From NCBI GenBank assembly GCA_903921965.1, contig CAIXSE010000246.1:1-5266 (forward strand): a stretch of 5,266 nucleotides of DNA, in the 5' to 3' direction. Of this stretch, positions 1-5,266 are shown piece after piece. Below the pieces are notes generated by a model. That model saw only the letters and a list, made by a program, of their open reading frames with translations, searched no databases and had not been told where the DNA came from. Position 1 is the stretch's first letter; every line of letters begins with the position of its first letter. Position numbers and translations under genes: made by a program. This stretch comes from an uncultured Thermoleophilia bacterium. Lineage in GTDB: Bacteria; Actinomycetota; Thermoleophilia; UBA2241.

Positions 1-454
1 CGACGACCGTGTCGCGGCGCTCGGCGTAGGCCATCGTGTCGGCGGGAGCATCGGGGAAGCCGACCGACGCGTCGACGATGCGCATGGCCTTGCCGGTCAC
101 GGCGGCGGTGTCGTCGTCGTGCACCCAGCTGCAGCCCTCCCGGATGTCCGCGACCTGCAGCTGGAGGCCGCGCGCCAGGAGCTTCGTGAAGCGGCGCGCG
201 GCGAAATCCTGCGAGCAGCCGGCGAACACGAGCCGGCGGCCACCGGCCACGCCGGCGCCCGACTCCATCAGCTCGAGCAGCTGCGCCTGGCCCTCGCGGC
301 TGCACCAGTGGCGCCCGCGGAGCACGTCGGTTGTCTCGGCGGCATGTGCCTCGAGGCCGTCGAAGTCGATGTTCGCCATCGTCCCGGCGCACTCGCAGAG
401 GAGGACGAGGGGGCGGGCGGTCTCCGCGGCGGCGCCGGTCGGGTGGGCGCTCAC
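1..454 (-). CDS. Second HdrA-type protein, N-terminal part (3' end outside window)
   Basis: These are the first 151 codons of a gene running off the left edge, with no stop in frame. The product matches the N-terminal domain of the HdrA in this same operon. It has CEC at 20-22 (CQC in HdrA), Cys 51 (as in FMCGTEG), AGCSQDF at 79-85 (as in ASCSPRF) and REGCSWVH at 105-112 (as in REGCSFIH). All five cysteines are kept in order, so it probably has the same fold and Fe-S role. The visible part stops near the point where the FAD Rossmann fold starts in HdrA, so whether this protein has a flavin domain or ends in ferredoxin motifs cannot be seen. The GTG at 454 is chosen because it makes a 4-nt GTGA overlap with the upstream stop and has GGGG 8 nt before it. 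Upstream codons in this frame offer no nearby ATG. Confidence 0.82.
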   Translation of the reverse strand, partial: MSAHPTGAAAETARPLVLLCECAGTMANIDFDGLEAHAAETTDVLRGRHWCSREGQAQLLELMESGAGVAGGRRLVFAGCSQDFAARRFTKLLARGLQLQVADIREGCSWVHDDDTAAVTGKAMRIVDASVGFPDAPADTMAYAERRDTVV

Positions 455-903
455 GACGTCATCCCCAGGGATGACGAGGGAGCGGGGGCCGCAGTGGCGG
501 ACCCGGCGTCGGCCTTCGCCGGCCGCGCCTCGATCGCCTCGGCCGGACACCCGCGGGCGCAGGTACCGCATCCGAGGCACAGCTCGTCGTCGTAGGCGAT
601 GGTGCGGAGCACGGTGACCCGGGCCGGCACCTCGACCGGCCCGTCCGGCTCGTGCCGCATGATGCGCCGGAGCGCGTTGCCGAGCTCGCCTCGGCGACTG
701 CCCGCCGGCGCGTCGAGGAGCTGGTTCACATCGAAGAGCTCGCTGCGGGTCGAGGCGCCCGACGGGCAGTTCTGGGCGCACTTGCCGCAGCCCACGCAGA
801 GCTCCTCGTGACGCACGATCTCGCAGCCCACGCCCGTCGTGCCGGGCTGCGACGTCTGGGGGACGCGGCTCAGGATCTCGCGGCCGCGGACGGTGAGCGG
901 CAT
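451..903 (-). CDS. Two-cluster [4Fe-4S] ferredoxin-like protein
   Basis: This is a 150-residue soluble protein with two ferredoxin motifs: CVGCGKCAQNCP (C36, 39, 42, 46) and CLGCGTCARGCP (C109, 112, 115, 119). They are separated by about 60 residues that contain a basic helix-like stretch (RRGELGNALRRIMRH, about 70-84). An extra Cys sits at 27. It most likely carries electrons between members of this complex or to a downstream oxidoreductase. The wide gap between motifs is unlike a standard bacterial 2[4Fe-4S] ferredoxin. It could play the HdrC role, but it lacks clear HdrC features beyond the clusters, so I give no symbol. The ATG at 903 overlaps the mvhD stop by one base (TGATG) and has a strong purine tract 7 nt upstream. 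No transmembrane segment or signal peptide is seen. The last 20 residues are Ala/Pro/Ser-rich, and the final codons coincide with a palindrome over the next gene's start region. Confidence 0.85.
   Translation of the reverse strand: MPLTVRGREILSRVPQTSQPGTTGVGCEIVRHEELCVGCGKCAQNCPSGASTRSELFDVNQLLDAPAGSRRGELGNALRRIMRHEPDGPVEVPARVTVLRTIAYDDELCLGCGTCARGCPAEAIEARPAKADAGSATAAPAPSSSLGMTS
457..476. repeat. Perfect 9-bp inverted repeat, 2-nt spacer
   Basis: The plus strand reads cgtcatccc-ca-gggatgacg, with both arms perfectly complementary. It lies in the last codons of the two-cluster ferredoxin gene and ends 3 nt before the GTG start of the next gene. On the minus-strand transcript the candidate ribosome-binding GGGG (466-463) falls in one arm and the loop. 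It could be a translational coupler, a copy of a dispersed palindromic element, or chance. No T-run follows on the minus strand, so it is not a typical terminator. Confidence 0.6.
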
Positions 904-1418
904 CAGGCGGCCCCCCTCGCGGTCGCGACGGCTGGGCCGCCCGTCCCTGCCGCGCCGCCGCCCGCCGCCGGCGCGTTGCGCTCGAGCGGCGGCAGCGCAC
1001 GGATGACGCGGTCCATCTCCTTGACGGCCGCCACGAACTTCGGCGGCTCGCCGGCGCTCATCGTGAACATGCGGGCGCGCTCGGGCTCGACCCCGACGCT
1101 CTTCAGCAGGCGCTGCACGAACTCCACGCGGTCGATGGCGTTGAAGTTGCCCTCGCGGTAGTGGCACTGGCCCTCGAGGCAGCCGGCGACCATCACGCCG
1201 TCGGCGCCCTCGGCCAGGGCGCTGAGCAGGTGCAGCGGGCTGACGCGCCCGGTGCACGGCATCAGGACGAGGCGCACGGTCGGAGGTAGCGAGATGCGTG
1301 CGTTGGCACTGGCGTCGGCCGCCGCGTAGGCGCACTCGCGGCAGCAGAAGGCGACGACGCGACGGCCGCGGTCTCCCGCTTCGTCACCCCTGTGGTTGAC
1401 GACGCTCGGGGCGCCCAT
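903..1418 (-). CDS. mvhD: MvhD/FrhD-type hydrogenase iron-sulfur subunit
   Basis: This is a 171-residue protein of the MvhD family. In methanogens this [2Fe-2S] subunit passes electrons from a hydrogenase or formate dehydrogenase to HdrA. Family signatures visible are FCCREC at 24-29 followed by AYAAAD, CTGRVSP at 55-61, GADGVMVAGC at 71-80, GQCHYREGN at 83-91 and SAGEPPKF at 121-128. Cys 25, 26, 29, 55, 80 and 85 include the expected cluster ligands. The fold ends near residue 145, followed by an Ala/Gly-rich tail of about 25 residues with no recognisable motif. The ATG at 1418 overlaps the hdrA stop by one base (TGATG) and has GGAGG 10 nt upstream. Residues before the first signature (1-20) are polar and not conserved as far as I can tell. 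No hydrogenase or formate dehydrogenase gene is in the window, so what feeds this subunit is unknown. Confidence 0.93.
   Translation of the reverse strand: MGAPSVVNHRGDEAGDRGRRVVAFCCRECAYAAADASANARISLPPTVRLVLMPCTGRVSPLHLLSALAEGADGVMVAGCLEGQCHYREGNFNAIDRVEFVQRLLKSVGVEPERARMFTMSAGEPPKFVAAVKEMDRVIRALPPLERNAPAAGGGAAGTGGPAVATARGAA
911..918 (-). promoter_or_regulatory. Ribosome binding site of the two-cluster ferredoxin gene
   Basis: The minus strand reads GAGGGGGG, ending 7 nt before the ATG at 903. It lies inside the end of mvhD and supports this start over any upstream in-frame codon. Confidence 0.6.
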
Positions 1419-4400
1419 CAGACCGTCGCCTCCGCGAGCACTTCCCGGTCGCTGAAGCCGCCGAGCTGGATCGCGCCGGTCGGGCACTCCGCGTTGCAGA
1501 TGCCGCAGCCGCGGCAGATGTTGGGGTCGACCTCGCTGTGCGCGTCGGCGCCGAGGGTCACGTGCACGGCCCCCTGAGGGCAGGCGCTCTCGCAGACCCC
1601 GCAGGCGATGCACACGTCAGGGTGGCTCGCCGCGACCTGCGCCGGCGTCAGCACGAAGCCGGTGCTCAGCATGCTCACGATGCGCGCCGCCGCGGCCTTC
1701 GCCTGGGCGATCGATTCGGGGATCGTCTTCGGCCCCTGCGCCGTGCCGGCCACGAACATGCCGGTGCGCTGGGTGTCGACCGGCGCCAGCTTGGGGTGGT
1801 ACTCCTTGATGAACCCCGCGCCGGCGGTCTGCAGGCCGGCCACGCGGGCGATGTCCTTCGTGCCCTCGCTCGCCTCGCGGCCGGCCGAGAGCACGACGAG
1901 GTCGTACAGCTCCTCGCTCTTGCGCCCGGTCAGGGTGTCCTCGAGGCGCACGCGCAGGCGCTTGTCGGGCTCCTCGACGATCTCGCTGACGCGGCCGCGC
2001 ACGTAGCGCACGCCGCGAGACTGCACGAGCTTGTAGTACTCCTCGTGCGCCTTGCCGGGCGCGCGCAGGTCGGTGTAGCCGATGGTCACCTCGGCGTCGG
2101 GGTAGTGCTGCTTGATGAGCGAGGCGTGCAGCGTGGCGAACAGGCAGCACACCGCCGAGCAGTGCTCGTTGCCGCTGCTGGTGCAGTCGCGCGAGCCGAC
2201 GCACTGCAGCATGAGTACGTTCTTCGGCACACTCTTGTCGGACGGGCGCTCGAGCTCGCCGGCCGTGGGACCGGCCGCGGCGAGCAGCCGTGCCAGCTGG
2301 CTCTGCGTGAGCACGTTGTCGTAGCGGCCGTAGCCGAGCGGGCGCTTGCGGCGCGCGTCGAACTCCTTGTGGCCGGTGGCGATGAGCACGGCGCCGACGG
2401 TGACGTCTTCGACGGTCTCGGTCTGGTCCCAGTCGACGGCGCCGCTCGGGCAGGCTCGCACGCAGCTGTCGCACTCGCTGCAGACGGCGCAGTCGAGGCA
2501 GCGTGAGGCCTCGGCCACGGCTTCGTCAGCGGTGTAGCCGTGGCCGACCTCGTGCCAGTCGCCGCGGCGCACGAGGCCATCCACGAACTGCATGGGGACG
2601 CGCTGGCCGGGCTCGATGGCGGCGAGCTCCTCGTCCGTCGGCCGCGCGACCTCGCGCTCGTCGTCCCACACCGGCAGCAGGCGCTCGCCGCGCAGGAAGT
2701 TGTGGATGGAGGCGGCCCCCCTGCGGCCGGCCGCCACCGCCTCGATGGCGGTGAAGAGGCCGAGGGCCGCGGCGTCGCCGCCGGCGAACACGCCGTCGCG
2801 CGTGGTCATCATCGTGTCGCGGTCGACGCAGATCTGATCGCGCTCCAGCGTCAGGCCGTCGCAGCCCTGCGCGAAGTCGTCCACCAGGGCCTGGCCGATG
2901 GCGAAGACGACGGTGTCGGCCGCGAGCGTGAACTCGGACCCCTCGACGCTGACCGGCTGACGCCGTCCGGACTCGTCCGGCGCGCCCAGCTCACAGCGCT
3001 GGAGCGCGATGCCCCGGACGCGATCGTCACCCTGGATCGCCAGCGGCTGCACGAGGAACTCGACCTTCAGGCCCTCCTCGCGCGCCTCCTCGACCTCGCT
3101 CGCGTTGGCCGGCATCTCGACCTGCGTGCGGCGGTAGACGAGCGTGACGTCCGGCTCCTTGCCGGCCTGGTGCTGCAGGCGGATGACGGAACGGGCGGCG
3201 TCGAGCGCGACGTCCCCGCCGCCGATCACGACGACCTTCTCGCCGACCCGCGGCGTGCCGCCGAGGTTCAGCTCGCGGAGCAGCTCGACCGCGGGGGTGA
3301 CGCCCGCGAGATCGTCACCCGGCAGGGTGACGTCGGCGCTGCGCTGCAGCCCAGTGGCCAGGTACACGGCCTTGAAGCCCTGCTCGAACAGGCCGTCCAC
3401 GGTGAAGTCCACGCCGGCGCGCTGCCCGAGCTTCAGCTCGATGCCCCTGGCGAGGACCTGGTCGACCTCGCGCTGGATGACGTCGTGCGGCAGCCGGTAG
3501 TCGGGGATGCCGGTGCGCAGCATGCCGCCGGCGACCTGCTGCGCCTCGAACACCGTGACCTGGTAGCCGAGGCCGGCCAGGTCGCGGGCACAGGTGAGGC
3601 CGGCGGGGCCGGCGCCGATCACCGCCACACGCTCTTCGTGCAGGCGGGGCGCCGGCTGGACCGGCAGCGTCGGCCCGACGGCGTCCGCGACGTACCGCTT
3701 GAGCGCGGCGATCGCGACGGGCTCGTCGACCGTGCCGCGCTGGCAGGCGGTCTCGCAGAGGTGCGTGCAGACGCGGCCGCACACGCTGGCGAACGGGTTC
3801 GGCTCGGTGGCGACGCGGTACGCGTCCTCGAGCCGGCCCTCACGCACGAGCGCGACGTAGCCTTGCGCGGAGGTGTGCACGGCGCAGGCGCTCTTGCACG
3901 GGCTCCAGCCCTTCTTCCGGACGGAGAACGTGCTGGGCACGGCGTTGGCGAACTGCCGGTCGATGGCGCGGCGCTCGCTGACGCCGAAGTCGAAATCGTT
4001 GGGGATGCGCACCGGGCAGACCGGCACACACTCGCCGCAGCCCACGCAGGCCTCGCTCACGTAGCGCGGCTTGTGGCGCAGCTTGACGGTGAACTCGCCG
4101 GGCGGGCCGCCGATCTCGTCCACCTCGGTGAGGGTGTGGACGTGCACGCGGCCCTCGAGCGCCGTGTTCGTGAGCCTCGGCGCCAGCGAGCACATCGCGC
4201 AGTCCTCGGTCGGGAACGTCTTGCTGAGCCGCGCCATGTAGCCGCCGAGGCTGGGCTGGCGCTCGACCAGGTGGACGTCGATGCCGCCGGCCGCGAGCTC
4301 CTCTGCGGCGGTCATGCCGGCGATGCCGCCGCCGACGACGAGCGCGGAGCGGCTGAGGAAGGTGCGGCGGCGCGGCAGGTCGCTCATGTGGTGGGCCCGC

Positions 4401-4771
4401 GCCACGGCCCCTTCGAGGATCTTGCGGGCCTTCGCCTGGGCCAGCTCGGGCTGGTCCTTGTGGATGAAGCTGCAGCCCTCACGCAGGTTGGCGAAGGCGA
4501 CGGCGTTCTCGCCCAGGCGCAGCTCGCGGGCGATGCGCTCGAAGGTCGGGCCCTGGAAGCGCGGCGAGCAGCTGGCGATGACGAGGTGGTCGAGGCCGCG
4601 GTCCTCGACGGCGCCGCTGATGAGGTCGTGGCCCTCGGTGCCGCACATGAACTGGTTGATGGCGACGGAGCTGACGCCGTCGAGCGTGCGCGCGTGCGCG
4701 GCGAGGTCATCGAGGTCGAGGACGCCGCTGATGTTGCCGCCGCACTGGCAGAGGAAGACGCCGGCCCTCAT
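1418..4771 (-). CDS. hdrA: HdrA with inserted GltD/NfnB-like NAD(P)H module (1117 aa)
   Basis: This is the flavin and iron-sulfur core of a soluble Hdr complex, where HdrA's FAD is thought to bifurcate or confurcate electrons. Domains in order: HdrA N-terminal domain at 1-130 (Cys 8, 10, 43, 68, 100); FAD/thioredoxin-reductase fold with GGGIAG at 147-152, followed by KTFPTEDCAMC; first [4Fe-4S] motif at C242, 245, 248, 252; GltD-like insert at about 284-757; second cluster at C764, 767, 770, 774; second half of the HdrA FAD domain, with CVGSRD at 857 and CSAVCC at 871-876; two C-terminal ferredoxin motifs (C1054-1064 and C1086-1096). Ordinary HdrA is about 650 residues, and the insert accounts for the excess. 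The start at 4771 is chosen because homology begins there, it overlaps the upstream stop as ATGA, and GAGG lies 10 nt upstream. The next gene overlaps by 1 nt. The assignment is firm; direction of electron flow and partners are inferred. Confidence 0.95.
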   Translation of the reverse strand: MRAGVFLCQCGGNISGVLDLDDLAAHARTLDGVSSVAINQFMCGTEGHDLISGAVEDRGLDHLVIASCSPRFQGPTFERIARELRLGENAVAFANLREGCSFIHKDQPELAQAKARKILEGAVARAHHMSDLPRRRTFLSRSALVVGGGIAGMTAAEELAAGGIDVHLVERQPSLGGYMARLSKTFPTEDCAMCSLAPRLTNTALEGRVHVHTLTEVDEIGGPPGEFTVKLRHKPRYVSEACVGCGECVPVCPVRIPNDFDFGVSERRAIDRQFANAVPSTFSVRKKGWSPCKSACAVHTSAQGYVALVREGRLEDAYRVATEPNPFASVCGRVCTHLCETACQRGTVDEPVAIAALKRYVADAVGPTLPVQPAPRLHEERVAVIGAGPAGLTCARDLAGLGYQVTVFEAQQVAGGMLRTGIPDYRLPHDVIQREVDQVLARGIELKLGQRAGVDFTVDGLFEQGFKAVYLATGLQRSADVTLPGDDLAGVTPAVELLRELNLGGTPRVGEKVVVIGGGDVALDAARSVIRLQHQAGKEPDVTLVYRRTQVEMPANASEVEEAREEGLKVEFLVQPLAIQGDDRVRGIALQRCELGAPDESGRRQPVSVEGSEFTLAADTVVFAIGQALVDDFAQGCDGLTLERDQICVDRDTMMTTRDGVFAGGDAAALGLFTAIEAVAAGRRGAASIHNFLRGERLLPVWDDEREVARPTDEELAAIEPGQRVPMQFVDGLVRRGDWHEVGHGYTADEAVAEASRCLDCAVCSECDSCVRACPSGAVDWDQTETVEDVTVGAVLIATGHKEFDARRKRPLGYGRYDNVLTQSQLARLLAAAGPTAGELERPSDKSVPKNVLMLQCVGSRDCTSSGNEHCSAVCCLFATLHASLIKQHYPDAEVTIGYTDLRAPGKAHEEYYKLVQSRGVRYVRGRVSEIVEEPDKRLRVRLEDTLTGRKSEELYDLVVLSAGREASEGTKDIARVAGLQTAGAGFIKEYHPKLAPVDTQRTGMFVAGTAQGPKTIPESIAQAKAAAARIVSMLSTGFVLTPAQVAASHPDVCIACGVCESACPQGAVHVTLGADAHSEVDPNICRGCGICNAECPTGAIQLGGFSDREVLAEATV
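1429..1433 (-). promoter_or_regulatory. Ribosome binding site of mvhD
   Basis: The minus strand reads GGAGG with 10 nt to the ATG at 1418. It lies inside the end of hdrA and fixes the mvhD start at the TGATG overlap. Confidence 0.6.
2501..3922 (-). other. GltD/NfnB-like FAD-NAD(P)H domain inserted in HdrA
   Basis: This marks HdrA residues about 284-757, a module like the small subunit of NADPH-dependent glutamate synthase and NfnB. It opens with the helical Fe-S domain (PCKSAC at 291-296, CGRVC at 331-335, CETAC at 339-343). A Rossmann FAD site follows (GAGPAG at 386-391), then the GIPDYRLP segment at 421-428. A nucleotide site with GGGDVA at 517-522 follows, with VYRR at 545-548 and EMPA at 552-555. 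The second flavin motif is DGVFAGGDA at 659-667. It ends with EASRCLDC at 754-761, the usual tail of such proteins before a ferredoxin motif. In GltD-type enzymes the arginines after VY are associated with NADP(H) binding, so NADPH is the likelier nucleotide. That preference is inferred, not shown. The outer boundaries are approximate. Confidence 0.88.
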
Positions 4772-5266
4772 CGCGCACCCGCCTCGGTCGCGGCGCCGGC
4801 CGGGACGGCGGCCTCGGCCGCCGGCGCCGTCCGCTTCGTCCGCGCGCCGATCCGCTCCAGCAGAGGCTCGACGTCCTGCGAGTGCGAGCCCAGACCGCAG
4901 TCCTTGTCGGGGTCGGCGCCGAGCGCCAGGGCGAGGAGCTGCTGCACGTGCAGGTGCACGCACGGGTACTCCTCCTGCGAGCTCGCCTCGATGATGCTGT
5001 GGTGCCGGTCGAACTGGATCGCGCAGTTGGGGCACATGTGGACGCACACGTCGACCTGCTCCTGGGCGAGGCGGCGCAGCTTCTCCCGCGTCACGGCGAC
5101 CGCGATGCCGGGGTTCACGAAGCGCTGGCGGAAGCCCGCACCGCAGTGCGTCGTCTTCTCGTTGTAGAGGCCGGTCTTGATGACGCCGGTGTCCTCGAGG
5201 AGGTCCTCCGGGATCATGAAGTTCTCGCTGTCGCCCACGACCTCGTCGGGGAAGACCTTGCAGTAG
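4768..5266 (-). CDS. hdrB: HdrB-like CCG-domain subunit, C-terminal part (5' end outside window)
   Basis: This is the last 165 codons of a heterodisulfide reductase subunit B-like protein. The frame is open to the right edge, so the true start lies outside, and the GTG at 5238 is internal. HdrB carries noncubane [4Fe-4S] clusters, held by CCG motifs, that reduce a disulfide substrate. What is visible is one CCG-type motif: a Cys at fragment residue 2, then HCG at 40-42 (x37 spacing), then CPNC at 78-81 (x36 spacing). The spacing fits the family, but the first Cys of the CC pair is His. The following segment with QQLLALALG resembles the end of HdrB. An Ala/Pro-rich tail of about 20 residues ends the protein. 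Its stop overlaps the hdrA start by 4 nt (ATGA), which supports a functional link to that gene. Alternatives are another CCG-family protein such as an HdrD or LutA/GlpC relative; the hdrA neighbour favours HdrB. No HdrC gene is seen, and it may lie upstream outside the window. Confidence 0.8.
   Translation of the reverse strand, partial: YCKVFPDEVVGDSENFMIPEDLLEDTGVIKTGLYNEKTTHCGAGFRQRFVNPGIAVAVTREKLRRLAQEQVDVCVHMCPNCAIQFDRHHSIIEASSQEEYPCVHLHVQQLLALALGADPDKDCGLGSHSQDVEPLLERIGARTKRTAPAAEAAVPAGAATEAGAR
4782..4785 (-). promoter_or_regulatory. Weak ribosome binding site of hdrA
   Basis: The minus strand reads GAGG with 10 nt to the ATG at 4771. The match is short, so translation may rely mainly on coupling through the ATGA overlap with the HdrB-like gene. 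Confidence 0.4.

Noticed and set aside
457..476. The palindrome as an intrinsic terminator.
   Set aside because: No T-run follows on the minus strand, and a gene starts 3 nt after it in the transcribed direction.
36..617. Two overlapping plus-strand open frames (193 and 158 codons).
   Set aside because: Both are antisense to the second HdrA-like gene and the ferredoxin gene, and have no family features.
904..1335. Upstream extension of the two-cluster ferredoxin gene.
   Set aside because: It is an Arg-rich shadow of mvhD; the ATG at 903 has a good ribosome binding site and a TGATG overlap.
1419..1613. Upstream extension of mvhD.
   Set aside because: It is a shadow of the hdrA C-terminal ferredoxin region; the ATG at 1418 fits the family start and the overlap.
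1538..2506. A 322-codon plus-strand open frame.
   Set aside because: Same antisense effect over the 3' half of hdrA; low-complexity Ala/Arg/Leu composition and no motif.
4772..5047. A 92-residue N-terminal extension of HdrA from an upstream in-frame start.
   Set aside because: The extension is Arg/Ala/Pro-rich out-of-frame reading of the HdrB-like gene; HdrA homology begins exactly at the ATG at 4771.
2540..5167. An 875-codon open frame on the plus strand, antisense to hdrA.
   Set aside because: The product is a monotonous Ala/Asp/Gly/Arg/Leu/Val string with no recognisable fold. High G+C removes stops opposite a real gene, and hdrA on the other strand has dense family motifs throughout.
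1..5266. tRNA, rRNA, CRISPR arrays, insertion sequences, promoters.
   Set aside because: The window is coding almost base for base on the minus strand; no non-coding gap, direct repeat array or transposase-like product was seen.

Overview
The window is a single stretch of a very G+C-rich (roughly 70% by eye) bacterial or archaeal genome. All coding is on the minus strand. Five genes run without any intergenic gap from right to left, and both outer genes are cut by the window edges. High G+C, few codons ending in A or T, and Ala/Arg/Gly-rich tails would suit Actinobacteriota, Chloroflexota, Rokubacteria or similar lineages. Nothing in the window fixes the taxon.

Layout in the direction of transcription: (1) the 3' end of an HdrB-like CCG-domain subunit (5266 to 4768); (2) a large HdrA of 1117 residues carrying an inserted GltD/NfnB-like pyridine-nucleotide module (4771 to 1418); (3) an MvhD/FrhD-type [2Fe-2S] subunit of 171 residues (1418 to 903); (4) a 150-residue protein with two [4Fe-4S] motifs (903 to 451); (5) the first 151 codons of a second protein with an HdrA-type N-terminal domain (454 to beyond position 1). 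The four junctions overlap as ATGA, TGATG, TGATG and GTGA, so the genes look like one translationally coupled operon. No promoter or terminator is visible.

Together the genes look like a soluble, flavin-based electron-bifurcating or confurcating heterodisulfide-reductase-type complex. In the established Hdr model, HdrA holds the bifurcating FAD and an [Fe-S] wire, HdrB reduces a disulfide on noncubane clusters, and MvhD brings electrons in from a hydrogenase or formate dehydrogenase. Here the HdrA chain itself also has a second FAD/NAD(P)H module, set between the two [4Fe-4S] motifs of its ferredoxin insert. That suggests NAD(P)H as one of the coupled redox partners. The physiological disulfide and the partner dehydrogenase are not visible.

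The points most worth a second look are the nested module in HdrA, an HCG in place of the CCG motif in the HdrB-like protein, the second HdrA-like N-terminal domain, and a perfect short palindrome covering the ribosome-binding region of the last gene. I see nothing that amounts to a wholly new system: this is a variant architecture of a known family.
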